From Telmatactis stephensoni (taxonomy: Eukaryota; Cnidaria; Anthozoa; Actiniaria; Isophelliidae): a stretch of 64,000 bases of DNA. A program made the position numbers and the translations under genes. Positions 20,977-32,430 of the stretch are shown here, piece by piece. The DNA lies in contig JALIZF010001346.1 of NCBI GenBank assembly GCA_029948255.1, positions 1-64,000 of the forward strand. The letters are read 5' to 3'. The notes under the pieces are model-generated. The model searched no databases, was not told the DNA's origin, and worked only from the letters and a program-made list of their open reading frames with translations. Every line of letters starts with the position of its first letter. The stretch's first letter is position 1.

Positions 20977-21528
20977 TAGCAGTCTTACAGGGTATTGAAG
21001 AGGAGTGAATAAATTTAAGACTCTTAACACAAAATAATGTTTAATAATTGCAACTTAGTAACACTTTTTCTCTTAACACTTTTCCCGATTGATTTATATA
21101 TGAAACTCAAAGATTGTTTAAAAAAGGAATAAACAATTTTAATAATGTATATGAGGTATATTAACACCTGAGGAATACAGTGAAATAAGATCTCAGTTTG
21201 AGTTTTGAGTTTTAACAAATTGTGAGTATTATGAAATGAAAAATATTGAGTTACATTGACTGTTTTAGAGGAGTTTTCATTAATGCATTAAAACAATTTT
21301 AGTGCAATGTGGTCTTTAGGGTAATACACCATAATTTCCTTGTGTTTTGTTATCATTCAACCGTTAAAGTTTTGTTAATAGACACTGGTTGACAGGTTAA
21401 TGAAAACCAATCTAAAGTAAACTGCAGGTATTAATGTCTCGGAAATTATTAATATTACTAACTCAACAATGCAAAGCAAAATGGAAACAACTAATAGACT
21501 TATACGTAAATACTAAATACTTATAAAT

Positions 21529-21663
21529 TAGAGTACAAACACCAAAAGTGTGCAACATAAATAGCACCAAATACTGCTATTTTATGCCAACTGTATTATT
21601 TAATTAGTGTTATTTAGTATTAAATAATGCAAACTACTTCACACTTTTAGTGTTTGTACTCTA
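21529..21663. mobile_element. 135-bp hairpin MITE
   Basis: TAGAGTACAAACACCAAAAG at 21529 pairs with CACTTTTAGTGTTTGTACTC plus TA at 21663. Related in its ACACTAAAAG-type core to the MITE at 20831. Confidence 0.75.
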
Positions 21664-22645
21664 GTTTGTCCTTCTTTCACTAATAGTGATTTTAAAAGTT
21701 TGACCTGACATGATTTGGGTGACTTCTTTTTCTGTGAATCTATTAACACAACAATGTAAAGCGAGATGGAGAAAGCTGATAGACTCATAAATACTGCTAA
21801 TTAGTTTGTCCTTTTCACTAAGGAGCTGTTTATATGGAGGTGAGCCAGCCTGGTAAGTGAGGTGAATTCTTTTGTTTCCTTTTCGCTGGGGGCCAGAGAA
21901 CAAAAGAAGTCAGACTGCTTATGAGGCTGGCTTGCCTCCACATAAACAGCCCTTAACAGTGATTTTAAAAGTTTGACCCAACATGATTTGGATGACCTCT
22001 TTTTCTGTGATTTGATTATTAACACAACAATGTAAAACAAGATCGAAAAAGCTGATAGACTTATAAGTAAATCTGCAAACATTCAGAGATTGTTTCCATC
22101 ACAATATGATTGTGATTCTTGTGGTTTCAAGGTGATAGCGATGAAACATCTTTTTGAACAATTTTTTATTCAGGGTATTTTTTTTTTCATCTTTTTGTTT
22201 TGTTTTGTTTTGGTTTTTTGTTGTTGTTGTTTTTTGTTTTTGTTTTTTTCATTTTTGACAAAGAAAATGTTTAGATAAGGTAGAGAATTGAATATAAAAG
22301 AAATTTCAATAAGAAAGAAGATCACAGTGGTTGATCTGAAAGCACCAGTTGATCATAATAAAATATCTTACTATAATTTGGGATTCCTCTGTTATTGGTC
22401 AGACAATTAGCTATCGTGCAAGGTTGTCATACCTTTCACTAAAGTCTACTACTGGATCTGTATTTATGTATACAAAAACAACAACAACAATAAAAAAACA
22501 CTACTCATTTGAAAGCTGGTTTCATGTGATTCCTTACAAGTTTTAGTAACTTCCTTTAAAAGTTTGACCTGACATGATTTGGATGACTTCTTTTTCTGTG
22601 AATCTATTAACACAACAATGTAAAGTGAGATGGAAAAAAACCTGA
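21664..22645 (-). repeat. Duplicated copies of the RPA gene's last segment
   Basis: Two extra copies (about 21664-21800 and 21955-22080) and a third next to the gene (22550-22650) repeat the 3' end of the RPA-like gene. Each has, on the minus strand, a CACAG acceptor-like site followed by codons for KMSGQT-like residues, and then AATCACTGTTAG or similar. A 127-bp hairpin MITE (21826-21952; arms GCTGTTTATNTGGAGG) sits in one copy. They may be decayed alternative last exons. Confidence 0.55.
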
Positions 22646-22650
22646 CAGAT

Positions 22651-23700
22651 TTACAAGTAAATACTGCTAATTAGTTTGTCCTTCTCACTCACAGTTAATT
22701 TAAGAGTTTGGCCTGACATCTTTTGAATCAGCTCTTCTTCTGTAAAATCTGCAAGTACTTTACCAAATCTATTCTGCAAAAATGTGTTCATAACTGTACC
22801 TAGTGCAGTGTATATTAACAGATTGGAGGTCACTGCATCTTTAACTACTAGTTTTGAGACTGATGAATCTTGACGTTCAGTAACAAGTGTTGTCAGTTTG
22901 CATTTGGGACACTTAACAGTACTGATATCACTTTGATCTTTTAACTGAATCTTAGTATTACACATCAGACAGCTTTTGTATTGAGAGATGTTAATTGCCA
23001 CAAGAAACACACATAGTTCTTTGCCATATAAGCATATATTTTCTTCTGTTACAGTACTTTCAATATCTGGTATAGGTTTGACAGTTGTGTATTTTGTAGT
23101 GGAAATATATTTTTGGTCATTGAAAGTTCGTACACTAAGGTTTTCTAAAATATAAGATTTCCCTATCTCTATGTAAGTGACGTCTTCCCAGACAACTAGT
23201 TTTATGGTCTTTTTTTCATCAGCTATGAGGTAATCAGTTTTCTTTAACATGTTTCCTCTCACATTAACTTGTTCTGTGCACTTTTTCTCGAGAACCTTAC
23301 ATTTTATAGAAATAGATTGGAAATCAGAAATGTTGATTATGTCTGATACTTCATATGAGGTCTGAGAAAATTTTTTGTCATGAGTATAACTCACTGTATT
23401 AGGTAGGATACGGGATTTCTTTCTGATTATGTATTCCTCTTCTGTTCCACGAGAACGTTTAGTAGAAAGTTGAAGATTGTCAATACTAATTGACATTTTT
23501 TTGTCTTGAATTTCTTTGAAAGTTCGTCTTTTTTCAGGAGAGTAACAAAGGGCTCTGATTGCCTTTGTTGGTGATGTTTGAAATTGAAACTCAAAGTAGG
23601 TACTTCCGCTGTTTGGTGATCTGATATCACTGACTTTGTGAACAAATCCAGTCAGTTGACTCGGGTCATCAGTGTTGTGAAATGAAGGTCTATAAAACAT
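22651..23700 (-). CDS. RPA-like single-stranded DNA-binding protein of the Helentron
   Basis: Open frame of 349 codons from the ATG at 23700. It has the layout of a replication protein A large-subunit fragment. A first OB-fold-like region (about residues 15-75) is followed by a second (about 115-205, with TIKLVVWEDVTYIEIGKSY) and a C-terminal zinc ribbon (CLMCNTKI ... CPKCKL, about 235-265). Animal Helitrons and Helentrons often carry an RPA gene beside Rep, and it lies on the same strand downstream of Rep here. It would bind the displaced strand during rolling-circle transposition. The frame is intact, in contrast with the lesions in Rep. An additional upstream exon is possible (see the exon array at 24521-25100). 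Confidence 0.75.
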   Translation of the reverse strand: MFYRPSFHNTDDPSQLTGFVHKVSDIRSPNSGSTYFEFQFQTSPTKAIRALCYSPEKRRTFKEIQDKKMSISIDNLQLSTKRSRGTEEEYIIRKKSRILPNTVSYTHDKKFSQTSYEVSDIINISDFQSISIKCKVLEKKCTEQVNVRGNMLKKTDYLIADEKKTIKLVVWEDVTYIEIGKSYILENLSVRTFNDQKYISTTKYTTVKPIPDIESTVTEENICLYGKELCVFLVAINISQYKSCLMCNTKIQLKDQSDISTVKCPKCKLTTLVTERQDSSVSKLVVKDAVTSNLLIYTALGTVMNTFLQNRFGKVLADFTEEELIQKMSGQTLKLTVSEKDKLISSIYL

Positions 23701-24520
23701 GATTTTGAGTAAGAATACTGTTCATGCATTTATAATCAAACTCATTAATAATTGATGAGAGAAAAAACAGAAACAAGGTCTTGATAGAAAATATTTTGTT
23801 CAATCAGAGTTTTGTCTAGTATTCAAGGTTTCAGAAAATTCAAGTTGGTTTCAAAATGATCATATAATACAAGCACGAGTCGATTTGATGAAATATAAGG
23901 GAAATTTATCGATTCAGAAATTACATTTTTAAAAACTATGATAGACAATTCATATCTTCTACTAACTTAGATTTTACTTGTTTACTGTATTTGATTTTGT
24001 ATTGTTTGTACTTACTCAATCCAAGCATTTGATTTATGTGACATTTCAGAGTTATCTGAAAGTACAACCATTTTTATTTATTAATACATTTTTTCAGATA
24101 TTATCAAAAATATGCTGCAACTTAAGCTGCACTACTGTTAATTACGTCATTGGTTGTCATAGAAAAATTATAGATATTTTGGTAACAGCAGATTAAATCA
24201 TCTAGATAAGCAGGAAATAAGGAAAAAGAGGGGAGAGGATGTGTGAATACAGACAGCACACACATTTGAACCAGTCTTTTTGTACATGAATGTATCAATG
24301 TATTATGATATTGGCATATTGTCAGCCTACCTTCAAATTCTTCAGCAGAAGATTCTACATGTACTTCTGTTTCTTGACTGGCTTTGGTTATGTCTGCTAT
24401 GTGTGAGGGAAGTAGGTGTTAACAATTCATCACCATTTGTTATAACATTTTGCTTGATGATGCAAGTCATGAATAAATAGAGAAAAGAATCAGAGGCTGC
24501 TTTGTTAACTTAATTGTATT
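23701..24520. other. No gene recognised
   Basis: Between the RPA gene and the small exon array. AT-rich, no supported coding sequence. Confidence 0.4.
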
Positions 24521-25100
24521 AATCATCTAGGATGTACATGTACCTTCTGCAAATATGTCATCAAATGGTTCTGTCAAAGATTCACTTTCAACTTGTTTCT
24601 GTGTGGCCTGGGTTGTCTGTGTGATGTTAGACGCAGATGGGTCTTCTGTTGAGGAAAAATGTATTGATTTTACTTGGATGATAATATCAATCAGTACAGT
24701 CTGAACTATTTCACAGATAAATCATATTAATCATCTAGGATGCACATGTACCTTCTGGAAATATGTCATCAAATGGTTCTGTCAAAGATTGACTTTCAAC
24801 TTGTTTCTGTGTGGCCTGGGTTGTCTGTGTGATGTTAGATGCAGATGGGTCTTCTGTTGAGGAAAAATGTATTGATTTTACTTGGATGATAATATTAATC
24901 AGTACAGAACTATTTCACAGATAAATCATCTATATACATGCAAGAATACATTAGTAATGCTATACATGTACATGTACCTTCTGGATGGATATGATCAAAT
25001 GGTTGTATTAAAGATTCACTTTCTGTTTGTTGGATTGCTTTGGTTGTGTCTGTGTTTGTGATGTTTAAGGAAGACAGCTTTCCTGACATGGGAAAATTAC
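24521..25100 (-). repeat. Three tandem copies of a small exon-like unit
   Basis: 24521-24728 and 24729-24910 are near-identical ~200-bp units. A diverged third copy is at about 24955-25095. On the minus strand each reads as an exon preceded by an AG acceptor and followed by a GTACATG donor. It encodes a Ser/Thr/Gln-rich acidic peptide (SNITQTTQATQKQVESESL, then TEPFDD or QPFDH). The copies lie between Rep and RPA on the same strand. They may be repeated leader exons of the RPA gene; no domain recognised. Confidence 0.6.
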
Positions 25101-25129
25101 CAGTTAAAATTTTGGTTGAATGATGCAAT

Positions 25130-26110
25130 GTAAAGCAATATAGAATATCATGCTGATTCTACAATACAGTTGTATGTCAGTAATAGTATCAATGGGTATT
25201 AACCTTTTTTGTTCTTCTTGGAATGGAATTTTTTTTGGTAGTAATCTGTGTATGAATGAATATTCAAATATCAATAAAAACAGTAGCAATGCAGTAATGA
25301 TGGATGATGATGTCCATATGAAATTGCTTGTGTCATAAGTTTTTGTTGGTTTTGTTTTGTTTGTTTAAATCTCAACTTACTTTTTTTATACTTGACATGT
25401 TCTTGGTTGAATAAACTAAAAATGTGGAAAAAGTGACATTGAATAAATTGCAATTTAAAACAGCAATGCAGAGGTGAAAGATTCAACTTTTGGTTTGTTT
25501 GATAACCAACTTGAGTGATCTTTGAACCTGCTCAAATTTGCAAGAGTTTCAATAATTTTTCTACAGGTGTAATACAAGTATTGCTTCAAAAATAATCAAG
25601 CATTTTTTAGTAGCTATAGACTGTTTCCTAAAATGGCTGGTGGTAAGGGGTGAAATCTTTAAAACAGAGAGTGCTAAACATTTGCTATAATTGGATCCTT
25701 GAAATTGATTGCAATACGTCATAGGTTTTCACTTGATGTTTTCCAGAAGTTTATCTGAAGAAATTTTAGACCCTTTTCCCAGAAATGATAGCTACATTGT
25801 AGGGCACTTTTTAATAACTATATTAATTACCTTAATTGGAATGTTTTGCTTTGAACTATTGCAAGCTAAAAGAGGCAAAAAAGAGAAAGCTACAATATTA
25901 TAAAAATAATATGATGTATATGGAAGTATATTTTGAAATGCTATGCATTCAGAATTAGCTTACCTTTAATTCAAAGGTAGGGTGGTTGAAACTTGAATGA
26001 TTAACATACAGTGTAGATCTAAAAAATGGCAAAGAATTCAAATTTAAGAGTTTATCACATATCTTAACACATAATATCATCATTGAAAACCATCTTAAAA
26101 TTGATTTATG
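25130..26110. other. No gene recognised
   Basis: AT-rich spacer between the small exon array and the end of the Rep gene. No supported feature. Confidence 0.4.
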
Positions 26111-27466
26111 TCAAACAATCCTAAAAGTGTTAATAATAGCACAAATAGATTTATGGTCTGTGAAATATGTTTCTAATATCTCTACTTTGATATGTTCAGT
26201 AGGTATATTTGTATAAATATGATCAATACAAGTTTTGTTGTTAGTAGTGTAGGAAGACACTAACTGCTTATATCCAAAGTCATTGATGAATAGATTGTAC
26301 AAAGAGGTTCTCTCTGTGGTGTTCAGCCAATTAACATTAAAATCACCAATAAATACATTGAAATGTGATGACTCAGATATTAATATTTCAGATAATAGCT
26401 GACACATGTGAGTCAATGACACACTTGGTGATCGATATATACCAAATATGTGGACATGTGGAGCAGTAATTAATCTGATAGCAGTTATTTCAACACCATT
26501 TAAATTTCTTGATTGTGGATAGCCAGGATAGAAATCTAATTTACTGTATGTTGCCATTCCACCAAATGGTCTTGCACATATATTATTGTTTGCTATTCTA
26601 TCATCATTTCTAAACAAAATATAGTTCTGAATAGCATATGTGGTGTTATTATCAGATTGACTAAATCTTGTTTCTGAGAATATATTGACATCAGTGCTTG
26701 AGTAATTCAAGTCATTACGGACATCATCAATATGTCTATGCAATGACCTTGCATTTAAATAGCAGATTTTTAATGATGCTTGATCAAGATTGTAAAGAGG
26801 AGTTAGACACAACTCCAATTTAGCCTCAGTTCTTAAACGCTGCATTTCCTTGACTACAGAAACATCTACAGCTATCTTATCTTCTGAAAGGTCTGTAATA
26901 TGTAAACCTTCTATAGTTGTGACTCTACTCAAGCCTACATAATGGATATGAGGTCTTGATGTGTTAAAATTGACAACTATTTTTGTTTGAGTAGAACCCT
27001 GTGACCTGTGGATGGTCTTAGCAGCAGCAGGCCTTAGAGGAAACTGTCTTCTCACTATCTGTATTGTTCTATTTCTACCCACAGCAAACTGCGATGTAAC
27101 AGATTTGATAGGTGTCCATCTATGATCAATGCCTTGTACATATAAATGTCTATTTTCATGTCTAGTTTTCTTGCCAACATCAGCATAGTCAAACTGTACC
27201 CATATAATACCTGATGGTTTATTTGCATCTTGCAACTGAATGAATTTGATCACATTACTAGCACCATTTGTCAAACCATCATCTGTTCTTATGTTTAGAG
27301 AAATATCTGTTCTTTCACCGACTGAAAGATTTAATGCTGTATATAATTGACTGGTTTTATTTGGTTGATCGACTGGAATTTGCTGCATTATTTTATCTCT
27401 TAAAGCCTGGGTTGAAGCTCCAATTACACTGTCATGTGCTTTGATGGTATACTTCGGACCAGCCAT
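26111..27466 (-). CDS. Helentron Rep C-terminus: PIF1 end fused to an endonuclease
   Basis: The 451-codon segment starts inside the helicase domain. It contains late PIF1 motifs (AAAKTIHRSQGSTQTKIVVN; YVGLSRVTTIEGLHITDL). It then continues without a break into an endonuclease/exonuclease/phosphatase-fold domain: KICYLNARSLHRHIDD, ETRFSQSDN, FIGDFNVNWL and a C-terminal DHIYTN ... TDHKSI. The catalytic GDFN Asp/Asn and the final Asp-His are visible. Fusion of an apurinic-type endonuclease to the C-terminus of Rep is the mark of Helentrons. It is separated from the preceding segment by frame changes near 27470-27550. Confidence 0.85.
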   Translation of the reverse strand: MAGPKYTIKAHDSVIGASTQALRDKIMQQIPVDQPNKTSQLYTALNLSVGERTDISLNIRTDDGLTNGASNVIKFIQLQDANKPSGIIWVQFDYADVGKKTRHENRHLYVQGIDHRWTPIKSVTSQFAVGRNRTIQIVRRQFPLRPAAAKTIHRSQGSTQTKIVVNFNTSRPHIHYVGLSRVTTIEGLHITDLSEDKIAVDVSVVKEMQRLRTEAKLELCLTPLYNLDQASLKICYLNARSLHRHIDDVRNDLNYSSTDVNIFSETRFSQSDNNTTYAIQNYILFRNDDRIANNNICARPFGGMATYSKLDFYPGYPQSRNLNGVEITAIRLITAPHVHIFGIYRSPSVSLTHMCQLLSEILISESSHFNVFIGDFNVNWLNTTERTSLYNLFINDFGYKQLVSSYTTNNKTCIDHIYTNIPTEHIKVEILETYFTDHKSICAIINTFRIV

Positions 27467-27548
27467 AATATGATGAACTCTATCGTTAAAGCTGTTTACT
27501 TTAGCATTTTGTATAAAGAAATGAGGGGCGTCTAGTGGATAATTCCTG

Positions 27549-29271
27549 TCAGTGGGTTGTATTAACCTCTCTGAATTTTATGATATCCTGTGGAGTATGT
27601 TTACCCTCTCTCAACCTATTTAACATTTCTGCAAACAACTTACTCTCTCTTTGTCTCATTATTTGTTTTAATTCAAACATCTTAAAATGTTCTTTCCAAA
27701 GGTTAGGGGCTAGAATGCTATATTCAGAATTATCTATGTCTTTAAATATATATCCATCCATGACTGGTTTCAGCTGGAATAGATCACCTATAGCAACAAT
27801 ACTGACACCACCAAAGGGTGATGCTACCTTTAATGTCCTTAAGTCTATTGTTAATTTGCACATGAAACATACTATTACCAACCATGGATATCTCATCTAT
27901 GAATATCAGTTTGACTGCTCCTAGCTTACATCTTAAAGTATTTAGTCTACTTGAATCAAGTTTTTTATAAGTTTTCAAGGAATGGAAGGCAGATATTCCC
28001 AGAGCTGTATGTATGGTGTTACCCTTAATATTATAAGCAGCTGTACCAGTAGGTGCTAACATTAATACCATTACTTCATGAAAGTCCACTCCAGATCTAG
28101 TATTATAGTATTTAATGGAAGCCTGATATAATGCTTTAGTTACATTTGACTTGCTAACTCCACCTCCTCCACTCAGGAAACAGTAGAAGGGTTCATCAGA
28201 GGTTTTAATCTTATGAAGGACATGATAAAAAAACTCTTTCTGTTCTATGTTTAACTTTTCAACCATGTCTCTATAGTCATCATCTGGCAATTCATTTCGA
28301 ATTAATGGCTCATAGTTTGCAAGAACTGATGGAATTCCTATGTCATCAGATAAATTATAATTCTCATTGAAATCTGGTTGTAAGTCTTTGTTGCCCTCTG
28401 CATTATCTTGAAGCTCAACATTTTGAGTACATGGTGCTATCAAATCATATTCGTCATCTGCATGTTCCATGCTATTGACACACTCTTGTAATTCATTAAA
28501 ATCTTCATTGCATTTAATATATTGATTCATTTGCTCTCGTAATTTAGGAGCTAATAGAGAGTAGTACTCTTCATAAGTCGAGAAATTACCGATTAGATCT
28601 TTTTCTTCATCCCTCCAAGCAGTAAACAGCATTATGAGTTCACGATAATGCTTTTCAGGGTCAACTTCTTTATTAAACCATACACTTCGAATAACTCTAG
28701 CTTTTGTTCTCTTCTTGTTTTTCTTGTTTGTGTTTTCATTGGATCTATCATCATCATCATTCAGATCATTAACAATGTCCTCCAATAAAAGATTATCACT
28801 ATCAAGTTCATTTGATGGCTTAATGTATGGTTTCTTTTCATAATCATACCAAGCAACCCAGTCTGCTAGTGTAACATGTTCAAGATTAGCTGAACGTTTA
28901 GTGTATCTTTTAATCAAACCACTAGTAAATATCTCTTCACAATCATCATCCATCTCCTTTATATCACTTAAAGGTTTTAAAAGTTCTACTCTCTCATTGG
29001 GAGGTGAGGTATTAATGAATACAACCTGTCTAGAAGCTTTACGCATTGGAAGTTGTAACACTAAATAAACTGCTTCTTGTGCACTGATTTCAACATTATT
29101 TAAGAACTTACTTCCAATATCTCTGACCTGTTGTTTTATACTAGAATTCCCATTTCGTGCTTCAGCACAAGCCTGTCGCAAGAGTTCACTCATACCTTTT
29201 TGAGCTTTAGAGATATAATTAGCTATGTATACAGCACATGCATACACATCTAATACAAACTGTATGTCCAT
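27549..29271 (-). pseudogene. Helentron Rep: tyrosine motif and PIF1-type helicase core
   Basis: 29271-27784 starts with the end of Rep ([20 protein letters not shown]), where the Tyr and Lys of the nicking-joining motif lie. An acidic linker follows, then the helicase start ([18 protein letters not shown]) with the Walker A region [11 protein letters not shown] and the Walker B FIDEISM. A frame change near 27830 moves the continuation ([31 protein letters not shown]) to a second frame that ends at 27549. In the Walker A motif the Gly before Lys is Ser, so ATP binding may be impaired. The helicase would unwind the donor strand during rolling-circle transposition. Confidence 0.8.
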
Positions 29272-29312
29272 ATTAGCTCTCCATGCTGTTAGGCAAGCTG
29301 GATTGTAATTGT

Positions 29313-30398
29313 TTATTGAGGATAGTTGAATCTACACTCATTCTTTGATTTCTTACGGCATGTATGAGAATGTCTATGAATCTGTCTATTAACTAGTTCT
29401 GCCAATTCAGGATTATCTGTTGGCATTTCACAAGTAATTATGTTGTCAATAAAAGCTGTCACTTTGTTGTCAGCATCTTCTCCAAATTCGGGAGCTTTTT
29501 GTATCCATACTAACATATGAATATGAGGTGAACCTCTCTGTTGGTATTCTACTCTGTAAAACCAGTCTGAAATTGGTCCTAATGGTTCAGCACTAGTCAA
29601 CAGGAAATGCCTGAGAAAGCTATTAACCTGATAGTCAAAGTGTCTTGCACAAGTAACTGGATCACTTTGAATAAGCCTACATTTATCTTCCCAGTTCAGG
29701 TTCTTAAGTTCATCATCACTATATTGCTTATGATCAACAAGGCTACCAAGTATTCTTAACAGATGTATCCATTGTGTTTCTGCTGATGAGAAACTGCAAA
29801 ATAAAGTAGCAGTACCTAGCTGTCTTATCATAGTTAATAAATCTCTTTTAGCCTTTTCAAAATATGGAGGTGATCCCCTTAAAGCTCTCAAGAATTTGTA
29901 GCCTTCATCATGATGGACTAATTTTTGTAATCCCCCTTGTTGTTTTAGATCACCAGCTTTCAATGATTTATCATTACTATGACATTTCCTAAGAGCAACC
30001 TGTGATTTCCCTAAAAGAATTTTCATCTGAAGTTTCTTTGCTTTGTAAAAAATGTTTTCAATATTCATTGCAGCTCTTCGGTCTGACATTCTTAATTCTG
30101 ATTTACAAATATCACTGTAGTGAACTTTGACCATGCGTTGTTTAATAATAGGTCTCTTTTTTCCAAGAAATATTCCTGGATATGCTAACTCTTCAGAAAA
30201 TTCATCTCTAAATACACTCAAAGGTTTATTACCCTCTGCTGGTGCTAAATTAAGAATAGCCTGTCGCTCATTATCATCTACAAAATCTGATGGTGTAAGT
30301 AAAGTATCAGTGACTCCTGCAGGAATTTCTGCATCTTCTTCAATCCAATTGTCTTCACAATCATTTTCATCATTACCTGATTCATTGTTTTTTTTCAA
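29313..30398 (-). pseudogene. Helentron Rep: HUH endonuclease domain
   Basis: Helitron_like_N region with DYQVNSFLRHFLLTSAEPLG and the HUH-containing motif RGSPHIHMLVW, whose two His bind metal. It ends CRFNYPQ with a stop at 29313. The next block ([16 protein letters not shown]) follows within 40 bp, where homologues usually have several dozen residues. A small internal deletion plus a frame change is therefore likely. The 5' end joins the previous segment through an A8 run near 30397 where the frame changes. Confidence 0.8.
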
Positions 30399-31068
30399 AA
30401 TTATTTAAAAATATATTGTCTTCCTCATTTTTGTCACTGTTTACAACTAAATGTTCATTGTACCCATTCAACCAGTCTAGATTCATTACAATGCCTTCTT
30501 CTTTGTAAAGTTCACTGTTGTTGATAAGCCATATTGCAGCTTCAAAAACTTTACTTGGTCTAACTGTTAATGATAATGCACTACTTTTATATTGTAATCT
30601 CCGTTTTAGATTCACTTTAATGGTAGCCATCTCATTAGGTAACCTTGGCAACATAGTAACAGTGTGGCTAACATCAGCAGGTACATTTACAATATTACCA
30701 TGTATCTTAAACTGCTTTCCTCTAGGGGCTTGCATAAGTTTTTGAAAAGCAATTCGTGGGGCCAGTAATCTACACTCTAATTCATTCAGATCAAAGAATG
30801 GAGGTTTATTGGGAAATCCCATACCGTTAGCTATAGCACATGGCGGAAGTTTGTTTTTTCTTAAATGACTGAAACATGTTTGACAGACCCATTCAATATC
30901 ATTGACACTTGTCTTACCACTGAGATATTTAGAAGTATCATAATTCTGTTCTCTCAGTTTATTTGCCTGCATTACACTGTTTATACCATAGCTGATCACA
31001 GCATGAACAAATATAAAGAGGACCTTGAGATACCAGTTCATGAAACTTTTTAATATAAAAATTAACAT
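30382..31068 (-). pseudogene. Helentron protein, DUF6570 region
   Basis: Contains VCQTCFSHLRKNKLPPCAIA (zinc-knuckle-like Cys residues), then NELECRLLAPRIAFQKLMQA and MLPRLPNEMATIKVNLKRRL, as in the DUF6570 region that precedes Rep in many animal Helitron proteins. The upstream CCDQLW segment is in another frame; the change is near 30970. The role of DUF6570 is not known to me. Confidence 0.75.
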
Positions 31069-32430
31069 CTTTTTCTATTTTCTGTGCTGAAGCTTTAGAT
31101 GCTCTATAAGTTCTCATGTATTCATTAGACTTTTCTTTTTGTGCTTTTGAAGACATACGTTTTCTGTAGTTCTGTTTATAGATCCTATGTTTTTCCCTTT
31201 CTTGATCTGATGACTTTTTTGCTCTATAGTTTCTCATGTACTCAGCCATTTTAGATTTCTTATCTGGACATGTAGCTGATATTGATTTATTTTTCAAATT
31301 AGACTGGATATTCACATTTTCAATGTTACTTTGTGATTTTTTGTCCTGAATATGGTCTGCTTTATCATAATTGGTCTTTCTTTTTTTAAGATTTTCTACA
31401 AACTTACCAGATATTGCAGCAGAGCCTAATATAACACTCTGATTTTCATTATTAGAGTTTTGAAATGAAGTTGGGACTGTTGAGACATAATGAGCCTCAT
31501 TAACATGACCTAAACATATAGACCTTAGATTCTGTACTAGTGTATTGATAGCTTCAACAACAGTTATTTCTGAAAATAGCTCACTAGATTCTATAATGTT
31601 TATCTTTAAATTCAACGAATCTGCAACAGCTTGTATTACTACATGATCAGCCCATGTACCCTGCAAAGACATACTGGACAAATATTGTGACCAAGATCTA
31701 TCTAGAATACTTTCAATAAATCGCTCAGGATTATTTCGCAAATACTGTACAGCTATTGCTCTTATTTCTAAGTGATGACTTGGATCACCATACAACTGGT
31801 GTGATACTGATTTAAAAAAACAATCACCTCCACCACCTACATCTAACGCTCTTAAACCATGACTGTACAGTCTATAATTCAGTAAAAAATCAGCACTGGT
31901 ATTTGATATTAATGCTAATGAGCTTAAATTATTTGTAACTGGACCTGGATTTAATTCCACATCCCCAGACAATAAAATATTTCTTTGTGATACATAACAT
32001 GTGACTCTAGACCTTTTAGTATTAGCAAAATGTGCATTATAAAAAGCATCTTGCTTTCGAATATACATGACATTCCACAATTTGTAATTCATAGCAATAC
32101 TATAAAGAATGGATGAAACAGGTGATGAACTCTTTAAAGCCTTTTTTTGTTTCTTTCTTAATTTTCTTCTTTTTAGAGATTGAAGTATTTTCTTTAATGA
32201 TATTCTGGATGGCTCTCTACTTCTAAATCTATGTGTTTTAACAAGGCGTGGCATGATTACTAAATGTGATCTAGATCTTATATCATTATTTATTACTTTC
32301 CTCTCAACTGAACCAGGCATAGCTTTCAATGGTGCTTTTAATGAAACACAATTCACACTATCAAACATAGAAATTTGTTTGACAACGTCATCATCATCAT
32401 CAGAATCTTCTTTTTCTATAAGCACACCTA
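30959..32430 (-). CDS. Helentron protein: 2A-like motif, OTU protease domain, basic linker
   Basis: In order on the minus strand: an acidic segment (EKEDSDDDDDVVKQ), a basic segment, then a 2A-like sequence (LLSGDVELNPGP, 31940-31975). An OTU-type cysteine protease domain follows, with GGGGDCFFKSVSHQLYG (catalytic Cys), TWADHVVIQAVADSLNL and EAHYVST (catalytic His). Last is a repeat-like basic region with AEYMRNYRAKK, IYKQNYRKRMS and NEYMRTYRASK. The OTU residues look intact. Some Helitron-type elements carry OTU domains. The 2A-like motif would make the ribosome release the upstream peptide and restart at the Pro. Confidence 0.85.
31940..31966 (-). other. 2A-like ribosome-skipping motif
   Basis: Codes for GDVELNPGP, an exact match to the consensus D-V/I-E-x-N-P-G-P of 2A peptides. 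It is preceded by a hydrophobic ILLS stretch, as usual. It lies between an N-terminal repeat-bearing segment and the OTU domain. Activity is inferred from the motif. Confidence 0.85.
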
